NCBI RefSeq assembly: GCF_005145025.1
Contig: NZ_CP039695.1
Span: 2,289,501 to 2,353,500 of the forward strand
DNA: 64,000 nt
Direction: 5' to 3'
Source of the DNA: Novosphingobium sp. EMRT-2
GTDB lineage: Bacteria > Pseudomonadota > Alphaproteobacteria > Sphingomonadales > Sphingomonadaceae
A model generated the notes under the pieces. That model worked only from the letters and a program-made list of their open reading frames with translations. It was not told where the DNA came from and did no database searches. Numbering within the stretch: position 1 is the first letter of the stretch; every line of letters starts with the position of its first letter. The position numbers and the translations under genes were made by a program. Below, in pieces: positions 43,234 through 51,781 of the stretch.

Positions 43234-44220
43234 TTACGCCCGGCCCAGATCGCCCTTGCCCACCGTCCCCGCCGCCATCTCGAGCATCGCGTCGAGGCTC
43301 TTCTTGGCGGCAAGGCGCAGGTCCTCCTCGATCTCGATGCGCGGCGTCAGGTCGCGCAGCGCGAGGTAGAGCTTCTCCAACGTGTTGAGCGCCATGTAGG
43401 GGCAGATGTTGCAGTTGCAGTTGCCGTCCGCCCCGGGCGCGCCGATGAAGGTCTTGCCCGGCATCGCCAGTTCCATCTGATGGATGATGTGCGGCTCGGT
43501 CGCCACGATCAGCGTGTCGCCGGTCATCGCCTTGGCGTAATTCAGGATGCCGCTGGTCGATCCGACATAGTCGGCATGGTCCACGATGTGCGGCGGGCAT
43601 TCCGGATGCGCGGCGATCGGCGCGCCGGGGTGCTGCGCCTTTAGCTTGAGCAGCTCGGTCTCGCTGAACGCCTCATGGACGATGCACACCCCCGGCCACA
43701 ACAGCATGTCGCGCCCGAACTTGCGGTTGAGATAGCCGCCCAGATGCCGGTCCGGGCCGAAGATGATCTTCTGTTCGGGCGGGATCTTCGACAGGATCGT
43801 TTCCGCGCTGGACGAGGTGACGATCACGTCCGACAGCGCCTTCACCTCGGTCGAACAGTTGATGTAGGTCAGCGCGATGTGATCGGGATGCGCCTCGCGG
43901 AAGGCCTTGAACTTGTCGGGCGGGCACGAATCCTCGAGGCTGCAGCCGGCGTCGAGATCGGGCAGGACCACGATTTTTTGGGGCGAGAGAATCTTCGCCG
44001 TATCGGCCATGAACTTCACGCCGCAGAACGCGATCACGTCCGCGTCGGTTGCCGCCGCCTTGCGCGAAAGCTCCAGCGAATCGCCGACGAAATCGGCCAG
44101 ATCCTGGATTTCCGGCCGCTGGTAATAGTGCGCGAGGATGACGGCGTTGCGCTCCTTGCGCAGGCGCTCGATCTCGGCGCGCAGGTCGAGGCCGGACAGG
44201 TTGGTGGGCTGGGCGGTCAT
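43234..44220 (-). CDS. nadA: quinolinate synthase A
   Basis: A 328-residue NadA. The three [4Fe-4S] cysteines are visible in INCSTEVKAL, WPGVCIVHEAF, and the GNCNCNICPYMALNTLEKLY cluster near the C-terminus; AVILAHYYQRPEIQDLADF and VGDSLELSRKA are the N-terminal signatures. It condenses iminoaspartate with DHAP to make quinolinate for NAD synthesis. nadB and nadC are not in the window. Start ATG 44220. The next gene upstream on this strand is a membrane protein 55 bases away. Confidence 0.95.
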   Translation of the reverse strand: MTAQPTNLSGLDLRAEIERLRKERNAVILAHYYQRPEIQDLADFVGDSLELSRKAAATDADVIAFCGVKFMADTAKILSPQKIVVLPDLDAGCSLEDSCPPDKFKAFREAHPDHIALTYINCSTEVKALSDVIVTSSSAETILSKIPPEQKIIFGPDRHLGGYLNRKFGRDMLLWPGVCIVHEAFSETELLKLKAQHPGAPIAAHPECPPHIVDHADYVGSTSGILNYAKAMTGDTLIVATEPHIIHQMELAMPGKTFIGAPGADGNCNCNICPYMALNTLEKLYLALRDLTPRIEIEEDLRLAAKKSLDAMLEMAAGTVGKGDLGRA

Positions 44221-44275
44221 CGGCGTGGGTTCCCTTTCGCGGCCGGTGGAAAGGCGCCCGGCCCGCGAGGGGGAC

Positions 44276-45025
44276 TTAGGCGGCGTACCCGCCCGCCGCA
44301 ATACCCTCCGCCCAGCCGACGAACGGCGCGAAGCCCGCCAGCGCCATGATCGCGAGGTGCACCGCGACCAGCGCGGCGGCGCTCCACCACGTTGCCGGAT
44401 GGACCTTGCCCAGCACCTTGCGGTCATGCCGGGCGAGAATGGCCAGCACGCCCAGTTGCACGGAAAGTTCCGCCCAGGGGGCGAAACCGCCGAGCAGCGG
44501 CATGGGCAGGATGCGGCCGATCCCCGGCTCCATCACGATCACCGTCGCGCCCAGCATCAGCCGCCGGTGCCAGTCGGTGCGCCGGCGCAGCGCGATCGCC
44601 GCCGCGAACAGGCCCACGAACGTGAAGACTTCGCCGAGGCTGAGCGCCAGCATGTAGGCATTGGTGAAGAACGGCGGAACGCGGTGCAGTTCCACCGCCT
44701 TGACTACGGTGAGCGGCCCCAGTACCGCGATCGCGCCGACCAGCAGCAGGCTGGACCAGCCCAGGCGTCGGTGCAGCGCGGTGTTGCCGCCCGCCGCCAG
44801 CAGGTTCTGCGTGACCATCAGGCCCAGCCAGCCGACCATCGCCGCGCCGTGCAGGTGGACCCAGAACGGCACGCGTGCCGGCTGCACGAAACCGCGCGCG
44901 AACCATTGCAGGAAGCCGAACACGACCAGCGCGGCGATGCCCGCCGCCATGCGGACGAAGAACGCCTGATCGGCGCGATAGGAAAGGGGGCGGGATTCGG
45001 AAAGAAACGGGAACGCGGTAGCCAT
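44276..45025 (-). CDS. multi-pass membrane protein of unknown function
   Basis: A 249-residue protein with about seven hydrophobic helices. Paired histidines in and next to the second and third helices (HLHGAAMVGWLG and LHRRLGW) suggest bound haem or metal, as in other small four-to-seven-helix redox-type membrane proteins. No known catalytic motif. Start ATG 45023-45025. It lies upstream of nadA on the same strand. I do not recognise the family. Confidence 0.6.
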   Translation of the reverse strand: MATAFPFLSESRPLSYRADQAFFVRMAAGIAALVVFGFLQWFARGFVQPARVPFWVHLHGAAMVGWLGLMVTQNLLAAGGNTALHRRLGWSSLLLVGAIAVLGPLTVVKAVELHRVPPFFTNAYMLALSLGEVFTFVGLFAAAIALRRRTDWHRRLMLGATVIVMEPGIGRILPMPLLGGFAPWAELSVQLGVLAILARHDRKVLGKVHPATWWSAAALVAVHLAIMALAGFAPFVGWAEGIAAGGYAA

Positions 45026-45093
45026 CGGGGAATCTCCGATCAGTCCAGGCGCGTCCCGATATTATAAGGGTGCGCGCGGACCAATGACGCCCG

Positions 45094-45813
45094 TCACCCC
45101 GGATTCGGTTCTCCGTCGAAAAGTACCACGACCTTTACTTCGCCGTAACCGGCAACCTGCAGCGGAATACCCAGATTTTGCCGGATAGCTTCTTTCGCCG
45201 CGCCGCGCGCCAGGGTCATCAGCACCGGGTTGCCGGCCTGTTCCACCGCGATCTGTTCGGCCAGCCGGGTGTTGTCGCGCGTCAGCTTGTCCTGCGCGTC
45301 GCGCGTGATCCACACCCCTTCACGCAGGTATTGCGCGCGCGCCTCGTCCAGGTTGGGGCGGCTGACGGTAAGCGGCGGCAGACGCACCGACAGCGTCTTG
45401 GTCGCGGCGTCCCACTTCATCCGGTCGCGCCCCACCTGATCTAGCGCGATCGTATAGTCGACGCGCGCCGGAATCACCGCGACCTGCTTCGATTTTACCA
45501 GCCCGAACAGCCGCGCGTCGTCGCTCGACACCACCGGCGCGAGCTGCGCGCTGAACACGGTGAGCTTGTCCTGCTTCTCGAACGCGATCAGCGAGGTGGC
45601 GAGCGGATCGCCGAGGTCCGCCGGGCGGAACTGCCGCCACGCCAGCCAGGCCGCGATGACCGTGACCACCAGAAACAGCAGCCAGGGCAGGGCGGAAACA
45701 CGCGCCAACGCCGGTGGCCGCGATGACGGCGCGGATGGAGCCGACGCGGGCGGGGGCGGGGCACCGCTTCCGGAAGTGGCCGGTCGGTCGGAGGTCAGGA
45801 AAGGCTCGTCCAT
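45094..45813 (-). CDS. DUF4230 domain-containing membrane-anchored protein
   Basis: A 239-residue protein: a Pro/Ala/Ser-rich N-terminus (about 8-42), one membrane helix (LPWLLFLVVTVIAAWLAWRQF, about 45-65), and a C-terminal DUF4230 domain outside (LTVFSAQLAPVVSS, then ARVDYTIALDQVGRDRMKWDA, then LSVRLPPLTVSRPNLDEARAQ). DUF4230 is an uncharacterised domain often anchored in the membrane. Its first 19 bases overlap the end of the MBL gene, so the two are coupled. Confidence 0.85.
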   Translation of the reverse strand: MDEPFLTSDRPATSGSGAPPPPASAPSAPSSRPPALARVSALPWLLFLVVTVIAAWLAWRQFRPADLGDPLATSLIAFEKQDKLTVFSAQLAPVVSSDDARLFGLVKSKQVAVIPARVDYTIALDQVGRDRMKWDAATKTLSVRLPPLTVSRPNLDEARAQYLREGVWITRDAQDKLTRDNTRLAEQIAVEQAGNPVLMTLARGAAKEAIRQNLGIPLQVAGYGEVKVVVLFDGEPNPG

Positions 45814-46757
45814 ACGTCCCCCGAACGCGCGACACGGCCCTGCCGTTCCAGATCGATCAGATGCGCCAGCACTGAACGGCCGGCGGCGCCGTGCAGCCTA
45901 GGGTCGAGGCCCTTGTACATCGCGGCGACCATGTCCTCGATCGTCCTCGGCGCGCTTTCCAGCAGGGTCACGATCTGCCGTTCGCGCTGGCGGCGATGTC
46001 CCAGCATGCCGCGCACGAACTGGCGCGGGTTGGGGATCGCCGGGCCGTGCGCGGGATAATAGATCCTGTCGTCGCGGTCGAGCAGCTTCTGCAGGCTGGC
46101 CATGTAGGCGGCCATGTCGCCATCGGGAGGGGAGACGACCGAGGTCGACCAGCCCATCACGTGATCGCCGGTGAACAGCGCGCTGCTTTCGCGCAGGGCA
46201 TAGCACACGTGGTTGCTGGTGTGCCCTGGCGTAGCGACCGCTTGCAGCGTCCAGCCCGTGCCGGACAGCGTTTCGCCGTCCTCCAGCACCCGGTCGGGGC
46301 GATAGGTCGGATCGAAGGCCGCGTCCGCGCGCGGCCCCGTGTCCTCGATCACCAGCGGCGCGCAACCGATCACCGGGGCGCCGGTCGCGGCGCGCAGGGG
46401 ATGGGCGGCCGGGCTGTGATCGCGATGGGTGTGCGTGCACAGGATCGCGACGAGGCGCGCGTCGCCGATCGCGGACAGAATGGCCTCGATATGGCCATCG
46501 CCCTTCGTGTCGGCATGGCCCGCGACGCCGGTGCCGTTCGGACCCGGATCAATCACCGCCACCTCGTCGCCGGCGCCGATGATGTACGTTCCGGTCCCGG
46601 TGAAGGTGTAGGGCGAGGGGTTGGGCGCCAGCACGCGCCGCACCAGCGGTTCCAGCGCTTCGGCCACGCCTGTGTTCCACGTGGAACGGTCGGCGGGATC
46701 GACTGCTGGATTGGCGGCAGAATTGGCGGGGGCGCCCTGCGTTTCGGTACTGCTCAT
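45795..46757 (-). CDS. MBL-fold metallo-hydrolase
   Basis: A 320-residue beta-lactamase-fold protein. The zinc motif HTHRDH is H109, H111, D113, H114; AVIDPGPNG at about 67-75 and ATPGHTSNHVCY are further metal-binding turns, and the C-terminal winged-helix segment (GMLGHRRQRERQIVTLLE) belongs to the LACTB2-like branch. It hydrolyses a phosphodiester, thioester or lactone; substrate unknown. The first 50 residues are variable. A parS palindrome (46673-46688) lies across codons 24-28 (RSTWN). Confidence 0.88.
   Translation of the reverse strand: MSSTETQGAPANSAANPAVDPADRSTWNTGVAEALEPLVRRVLAPNPSPYTFTGTGTYIIGAGDEVAVIDPGPNGTGVAGHADTKGDGHIEAILSAIGDARLVAILCTHTHRDHSPAAHPLRAATGAPVIGCAPLVIEDTGPRADAAFDPTYRPDRVLEDGETLSGTGWTLQAVATPGHTSNHVCYALRESSALFTGDHVMGWSTSVVSPPDGDMAAYMASLQKLLDRDDRIYYPAHGPAIPNPRQFVRGMLGHRRQRERQIVTLLESAPRTIEDMVAAMYKGLDPRLHGAAGRSVLAHLIDLERQGRVARSGDVWTSLS
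46673..46688. other. parS site F (outlying)
   Basis: TGTTCCACGTGGAACG contains the perfect palindrome GTTCCACGTGGAAC at 46674-46687. It is about 30 kb from the proposed origin, on the side opposite the other five sites, and lies in the coding sequence of the MBL hydrolase. Confidence 0.85.
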
Positions 46758-46825
46758 CCCCAAGCTATGGGGATTGCCGGACGGTGGCGCAACCGTTCGC
46801 GCGGGCCGGGGGGGGGGAGGGGGCG

Positions 46826-47422
46826 TCAGCCGGCGGTTCCGGCGAACCGTTCGTCCAGGCGTTCCCGCAGGCGGTCGATGACGCTGACGTTCTGCCCGCC
46901 CCCATTCCGCCCGTCCTCGCTCCGCCATGCCCGTTCGAGCCGGGTAATCCGCTCGTACAGCCGCTCGCTTTCATGGACCAGCAGGCGCGCGTCGGCGGGC
47001 AGCATGTCCAGCGCGGCCGGATCACTGGCGGGATAGTTGGCGATCAGCCGGCCGTGACGGCGCAGTTGCAGCTCGGAAAGCTCGCCCGCGAAATAGGCGC
47101 GATGGTTGAGCAGCCAGGCCAGGCAATGCATCACGCGCGTCGTCGTGCGCAGCGCCTCGCAGGAAAACTGCACGCGCAGCAACTCGTCCTCGGTGGCCGA
47201 GGCATCGTTGCGCAGCCTTTCGAAGCGTTCGCGCAGCACATCGGCGAGGACGAGGGCCTCGCTGTAGAGCGCTTCGACGATGCGCGGATGAATGCTGGGC
47301 ATGAGCGGCATGAAGCCCGCATAATCCGCCGCGCCGGCACTCGCCAACAGGGCCTTGGCGAAGGACCTGTTCAAAGATGGTTCTGTATCGTTCCGGCACA
47401 GGCGCGCGAACGGGAGCGGCAC
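46826..47422 (-). CDS. DUF1465 family protein
   Basis: A 198-residue protein whose middle matches DUF1465: HPRIVEALYSEALVLADVLRERFE, then LLRVQFSCEALRTTTRVMHCLAWLLNHRAYFAGELSELQL, and the terminal RLLVHESERLYERITRLERAW. It is predicted all-helical and cytoplasmic. Function unknown in general; a cell-cycle regulator of Caulobacter has been placed in this family, so the gene is of interest. Start GTG 47422 follows GGGGGAGCG; an internal TTG (LNRSFAK) is an alternative. It lies 27 bases beyond the DUF465 gene. Confidence 0.8.
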   Translation of the reverse strand: MPLPFARLCRNDTEPSLNRSFAKALLASAGAADYAGFMPLMPSIHPRIVEALYSEALVLADVLRERFERLRNDASATEDELLRVQFSCEALRTTTRVMHCLAWLLNHRAYFAGELSELQLRRHGRLIANYPASDPAALDMLPADARLLVHESERLYERITRLERAWRSEDGRNGGGQNVSVIDRLRERLDERFAGTAG

Positions 47423-47449
47423 CGCTCCCCCGGCGCAGGGCCTTGTTTT

Positions 47450-47647
47450 TCAGGCTATAATGTCGGGGATCAGATAGTCTTCGAGAATGGCGATCTGATC
47501 GCGCAGCAACAATTTGCGCTTCTTCAGCCGGGCGATCTGCAACTGGTCGCGCACCCCGGCGTTGGTCAGCGCATCGATCGCCGCGTCAAGATCGCGGTGC
47601 TCCAGACGCAACGCTTCCAGCCGCTTGCGCATTTCCTCTTCGGTCAC
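47450..47647 (-). CDS. DUF465 (YdcH-like) small protein
   Basis: A 65-residue, coiled-coil, highly charged protein of the DUF465/YdcH family: EALRLEHRDLDAAIDALTNAG, then QIARLKKRKLLLRDQIAILEDYLIPDIIA. Small helical hairpin, function unknown. Start GTG 47647 with AGGGC and GGAG before it, or the nearer ATG at 47632. A second, divergent DUF465 gene begins 246 bases away at 47893. Confidence 0.85.
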   Translation of the reverse strand: MTEEEMRKRLEALRLEHRDLDAAIDALTNAGVRDQLQIARLKKRKLLLRDQIAILEDYLIPDIIA

Positions 47648-47892
47648 GCCCTAACACTCCGTGGCGCGGCGGGTGGTTCCTTTCCCGCGACGTACGGTCG
47701 ATCCCGTATTCGCAGCATCCCGGCGCGGATTAACTTGCAAGATACGGGGAATGTGAAAGCATGACAACGCAGCCGCCGCAGAGTCGGCGATTGTATCACC
47801 GGCGGGGTGTCCCGCGGGACACGACAATAGCGGGAAACGCCCGCCAGCAGGAAGCCACGTGCGGGGATAGGCCCCGCAAGGAGGACAAACGC

Positions 47893-48051
47893 ATGGAAAC
47901 GTCGCATATCAGCGCATTGCGGACGAAACACGCCGGTCTGGAACGCCAGATCGAGCAGGAAATGGCCCGTCCGGTGCCTGATGATACCCTCCTGCAGGAC
48001 CTCAAGAGGCGAAAGTTGCGGATCAAGGAAGAGATCGCGCAAATCCACTGA
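47893..48051 (+). CDS. DUF465 (YdcH-like) small protein, second copy
   Basis: A 52-residue protein of the same DUF465 family: METSHISALRTKHAGLERQIEQEMARP then LLQDLKRRKLRIKEEIAQIH. AAGGAGG lies just before the ATG at 47893, an unusually good ribosome-binding site, which supports expression despite the small size. It is divergent from the longer copy at 47450-47647 and is followed by a hairpin terminator. No function known. Confidence 0.82.
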   Translation: METSHISALRTKHAGLERQIEQEMARPVPDDTLLQDLKRRKLRIKEEIAQIH

Positions 48052-48062
48052 CGCCAAGCGCC

Positions 48063-48090
48063 GGCCGCCCTCGAAAGGGGCGGCCTTTCG
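48063..48090 (+). terminator. terminator after the small DUF465 gene
   Basis: GGCCGCCC (48063-48070) pairs with GGGCGGCC (48078-48085) across a 7-base loop, then TTTCG. It ends the DUF465 transcript and separates it from ptsP. Confidence 0.6.
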
Positions 48091-48192
48091 CTTGGAGGAG
48101 CGGCAGACGCCCGCTCCCTTATCCCGTCGCATACGAATTATGCTAAACCGGCGGCGGTCGACGTTTCCAAACCGGCCGTGCTGCGCTAGGCC

Positions 48193-50472
48193 ATGGCCAT
48201 GCAGTCCGCCGTTGCCGCCGCCCGCGCTATCCTGACATCGCTTCACGAGGTCATGGCCTCGCGCGCCGGCGCGCAGGCCAAACTCAACCAGGTCGTCGAG
48301 GTCATCGGCGAAAGCCTGAACAGCGAGGTCTGTTCGATCTATCTTCTGCGCGAGGGGATGCTCGAACTGTTCGCGACGCGCGGGCTGAACCAGTCGGCCG
48401 TCCACGTCACCCGGCTGGCGGTGGGCGAAGGCCTGGTCGGCACGATCGCCGAGCGGTCGGAGACGCTGAACCTTGCCGAAGCGGCAGCCCATCCGGACTT
48501 CGCCTTCCGCCCCGAGACGGGCGAGGAAAAGTTCCATTCCTTCGCCGGCGTGCCGATCGTGCGGCGCGAACGGGCGGTGGGGGTGCTGGGTGTTCAGCAC
48601 GTCGACCCGCGCCGTTACGAGGAAGTCGAGATCGAGGCCTTGCAAACCGTGGCCATGGTGCTGTCGGAACTGATCGCCAATGCCGAACTGATCGACGAGG
48701 AGGAAACGCTGGGCGTGCCCGCGCACCTCACCGGCCCGGAACGGCTCAAGGGGCTGACGCTGGTCAAGGGGCTGGGGGCGGGCATGGCGGTGTTCCACCA
48801 GCCGCGCGTCACCATCGAACATATCGTCGCCGAAGACATCGAGGCCGAGCGGCAGCGCGTCTATCTGGCGTTCGACAAGATGCGCGAGCAGATCGAGCGC
48901 ATGGCCCAGCAGGCCGAATTCGGCGTGGGCGGAGAGCACGAGGAAGTGCTCGAGACCTACAAGATGTTCGCCTACGACGAGGGCTGGAGCCGTCGCATCA
49001 ACGAGGCGATCGATTCCGGCCTGACCGCCGAGGCCGCGATCGAGCGCGTGCAGCAGCGCACGCGGATGCGGATGCGCCAGATCGACGACGCGCTGCTGGC
49101 GGACCGGATGCACGATCTGGAGGATCTGTCCAACCGCTTGCTGCGCATCGTGTCGGGCCAGCTGGGCACGGCGGCGTCGCACGGGTTGCGCGGGGACACG
49201 ATCCTGATCGCGCGCAATCTCGGCCCCGCCGAACTGCTGGAATACGACCGGCGGCGCCTGAAGGGCGTGATCCTGGAGGAAGGTTCGCTCACCGCGCACG
49301 TGGTGATCGTGGCGCGGGCGATGGGCGTGCCGGTGATCGGCCGCGTCCGGGGCATGCGCGGCATGGTGCGCGAAGGCGATCCGCTGCTGCTCGATGCCGA
49401 CCAGGGCGTGATCGACGTGCGGCCCACGCCGGCGATGGTCGAGGCGTTCGAGGGGCGCTTCGCCCGCAACCGCGAGCGCCAGCAGGCCTATGCCGCGATG
49501 CGCGATCTGGAGCCGGTGACGCGCGACGGCCAGCGGATCACGGTGATGATCAACGCCGGCCTGCGCGATGACACGCCGATGCTCAGCCTGACCGGGGCGG
49601 ACGGAATCGGCCTGTTCCGCACCGAATTCCAGTTCCTCGTTTCCGCCACGCTGCCCGCGCGCGAACGGCAGACGCGGCTCTACCGCGATGTGCTGGACGC
49701 GGCCGGCGATCGCCCGGTGGTGTTCCGCACGGTCGATATCGGCGGCGACAAGGTGCTGCCCTATCTGCGGCACAACGATGGCGAGAGCGAGGAAAACCCC
49801 GCGATGGGCTGGCGCGCGCTGCGCGTCGCGCTGGAGCGGGACGGGCTGCTCAAGGTGCAGGCGCGCGCGCTGCTGGAAGCGGCGGCGGGGCGCACGCTCA
49901 ACGTCATGTTCCCGATGGTTACCGAGCCGTGGGAGTTTGATGCGGCCAAGGCGGTGTTCGATGGCCAGATCGCCTTCCTGCGCCGGCAGAAGAAAATTGT
50001 CCCCGAAGCAGTGCGCTATGGCGCGATGCTGGAAGTGCCGGCGCTGGCCGAGTGCCTGGACGTGCTGGCGCCACGCCTGGCGTTCCTGTCGATCGGCACC
50101 AACGATCTCACGCAATTCCTGTTCGCGGCCGACCGCGCCAATCCCAAGCTGGCCGAACGCTACGACTGGTTGAGCCCCGCGATCCTGCGCTTCCTGCGCC
50201 GCGTGGTCACCACCGTCGCGCCGCATGGCACGCTGGTGACGGTGTGCGGCGAAATGGGCGGCCGGCGGCTGGAAGCGCTGGCCCTGCTGGGCCTGGGCAT
50301 CGACCGGCTGTCGATCACCCCGGCGGCGGTCGGGCCGATCAAGGAACTGGTGCGCCAGATCGATACCGCCGAAATCCGGGCCGCGATGGACGGCTGGCTG
50401 GCCGCGCCGCCGCCGTCGATGCGCGCCGCGCTGCAGGAATGGGCCGCCGCGCGGGGAATCGATTGCGAATAG
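48193..50472 (+). CDS. ptsP: phosphoenolpyruvate-protein phosphotransferase, nitrogen PTS EI
   Basis: A 759-residue EI-Ntr. An N-terminal GAF domain (about 15-165) is the mark of PtsP rather than PtsI. Then come the PEP-utilising N-terminal region (about 185-300), the swivelling phospho-histidine domain with H369 in EGSLTAHVVIVARAMGVPVIG, and the PEP-binding TIM barrel (about 430-740) with IGLFRTEFQFL, DIGGDKVLPY, GTNDLTQFLFAADR and VCGEMGG. It starts phosphotransfer from PEP through NPr to EIIA-Ntr (ptsN at 21659-22120). The GAF domain may sense glutamine, as in E. coli. A lone promoter region of about 140 bases is upstream. Confidence 0.96.
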   Translation: MAMQSAVAAARAILTSLHEVMASRAGAQAKLNQVVEVIGESLNSEVCSIYLLREGMLELFATRGLNQSAVHVTRLAVGEGLVGTIAERSETLNLAEAAAHPDFAFRPETGEEKFHSFAGVPIVRRERAVGVLGVQHVDPRRYEEVEIEALQTVAMVLSELIANAELIDEEETLGVPAHLTGPERLKGLTLVKGLGAGMAVFHQPRVTIEHIVAEDIEAERQRVYLAFDKMREQIERMAQQAEFGVGGEHEEVLETYKMFAYDEGWSRRINEAIDSGLTAEAAIERVQQRTRMRMRQIDDALLADRMHDLEDLSNRLLRIVSGQLGTAASHGLRGDTILIARNLGPAELLEYDRRRLKGVILEEGSLTAHVVIVARAMGVPVIGRVRGMRGMVREGDPLLLDADQGVIDVRPTPAMVEAFEGRFARNRERQQAYAAMRDLEPVTRDGQRITVMINAGLRDDTPMLSLTGADGIGLFRTEFQFLVSATLPARERQTRLYRDVLDAAGDRPVVFRTVDIGGDKVLPYLRHNDGESEENPAMGWRALRVALERDGLLKVQARALLEAAAGRTLNVMFPMVTEPWEFDAAKAVFDGQIAFLRRQKKIVPEAVRYGAMLEVPALAECLDVLAPRLAFLSIGTNDLTQFLFAADRANPKLAERYDWLSPAILRFLRRVVTTVAPHGTLVTVCGEMGGRRLEALALLGLGIDRLSITPAAVGPIKELVRQIDTAEIRAAMDGWLAAPPPSMRAALQEWAAARGIDCE

Positions 50473-50540
50473 AACTGAACTGGAGGGATTCGTCTCCAGA
50501 ACTGCCGCAATGTGACGCAAAACCGTTGACTTTCGCGCAA

Positions 50541-50569
50541 TTGCAACGAAGCCCTGCGCATTGGGATAA
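50541..50569 (+). promoter_or_regulatory. possible promoter of the RodZ-like gene
   Basis: TTGCAA (50541-50546), a 17-base spacer and GGATAA (50564-50569). A transcript from here would begin near 50576, which fits a start at 50609 and not the earlier GTG at 50582. Confidence 0.4.
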
Positions 50570-50608
50570 CCCTGCATAAACGTGCCTGCAAAAACTGGGA
50601 GTCGCACC

Positions 50609-51628
50609 GTGGCCGAAGCCGACGGTAACGAATTTGTCGGCACGGATGCCGAAGCGAATGCCGCGCCCTCGAAGGCGGGGGAAACGATGGCCGCCGATGC
50701 GACGGGCAACAGGACGGTCGGTGCACGGCTGCGCGCGGCGCGCGAAGCCGCCGGGCTGAGCGTCGCCGATCTTTCCACGCGAACGCGCATCACCACGCGC
50801 CATGTCGAATCGCTGGAAGCCGGCGACTACGCAGCCCTGTCCGGCCGTCCCTATGCCCTGGGTTTCGCGCGCAGCTATGCCCGCGCCGTGGGGCTGGACG
50901 ACAAGACGATCCTCGCCGATCTGCGCGCCGAGCTGGACCGGCAGGAGCCGACCGCCCCGCCCCGCGAGATTCACCAGTTCGAGGTGGGCGATCCGGCCAA
51001 GACCCCGTCGCGCCTGCTGAGCTGGCTGGCCGGCGTTCTGGTGCTGATCGTGATCGCGCTGGGGCTGGTGTTCTGGCGCAGCTCGTACTGGCCCGCGGCG
51101 GAACTGCCCCCGCTGGTCGGGCCGTCTCCCGAAGCTTCACCGGTGGCTCCGGCCCCGTCCGCCCCGGCGGCGGCCGCGCCCGCAGCCTCCGGCCCGGTCG
51201 TGTTTACCGCGCTGGACGATGGCATCTGGGTCAAGTTCTACGATGGCGCGGGCGTGCAGCTGCTCCAGAAGCAGCTGGCCAAGGGCGAAAGCTGGACCGT
51301 GCCCGCCGGGGTGCAGGAGCCCCGGCTGTGGACCGCGCGGCCTGATGCGCTGGCGATTACCGTGGCTGGTCAACCGGTGCCCCGCATCGCCGATACGCAA
51401 CGCATCGTGAAGGATGTGCCGGTATCGGCGGCCGCGCTGCTGGCCCGCGCTGCGCCGCCGCCGGGTGCGCAGCAGCCCCAGGCCCCGACCCAAGCCCGGC
51501 TCCAGGCATCGCCGCCGCGCCCTGCGACGGGCAATGGCCAGGCGGAGCGCGCGGCGCCCGCCGCGATCGCGCCGGCCGAAACGCCGGCCGCCGCTGCCGC
51601 GCCTCCGGCGGCGTTACCCACCCCTTGA
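50609..51628 (+). CDS. RodZ-like helix-turn-helix membrane protein
   Basis: A 339-residue protein with RodZ layout: an N-terminal HTH (VGARLRAAREAAGLSVADLSTRTRITTRHVESLEAGDYAAL, roughly 36-85), a single membrane helix (SWLAGVLVLIVIALGLVFW), a Pro/Ala linker, and a periplasmic DUF4115 domain (FTALDDGIWVKFYDGAGVQLLQKQLAKGESWTVP). RodZ links MreB to the wall machine and sets cell shape. The C-terminal ~80 residues are Pro/Ala-rich. I chose GTG 50609 (GGGAG before it); GTG 50582 and an internal ATG in AGETMAAD are alternatives. It precedes cpoB. Confidence 0.85.
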   Translation: MAEADGNEFVGTDAEANAAPSKAGETMAADATGNRTVGARLRAAREAAGLSVADLSTRTRITTRHVESLEAGDYAALSGRPYALGFARSYARAVGLDDKTILADLRAELDRQEPTAPPREIHQFEVGDPAKTPSRLLSWLAGVLVLIVIALGLVFWRSSYWPAAELPPLVGPSPEASPVAPAPSAPAAAAPAASGPVVFTALDDGIWVKFYDGAGVQLLQKQLAKGESWTVPAGVQEPRLWTARPDALAITVAGQPVPRIADTQRIVKDVPVSAAALLARAAPPPGAQQPQAPTQARLQASPPRPATGNGQAERAAPAAIAPAETPAAAAAPPAALPTP

Positions 51629-51781
51629 TTGCGCGGACCCGCTCGACTTCGAGAGCGGCCTGAGGCAACACGCGGGAACGGCGGGCCGCGTTCTGGCGGC
51701 GTGACGCCATCCGCAGGGGGTTGTTGCGCGTGACGCGCGCATTTTCCCGGCACGGGGCCGGGCGGACAGACGGGAGTGACG

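Noticed and set aside
47644..50796. A 1050-codon open frame on the minus strand opposite ptsP
   Set aside because: High GC leaves the complementary frame free of stops. The translation is His/Arg/Gln-rich with no domain, and the opposite strand encodes an intact PtsP.
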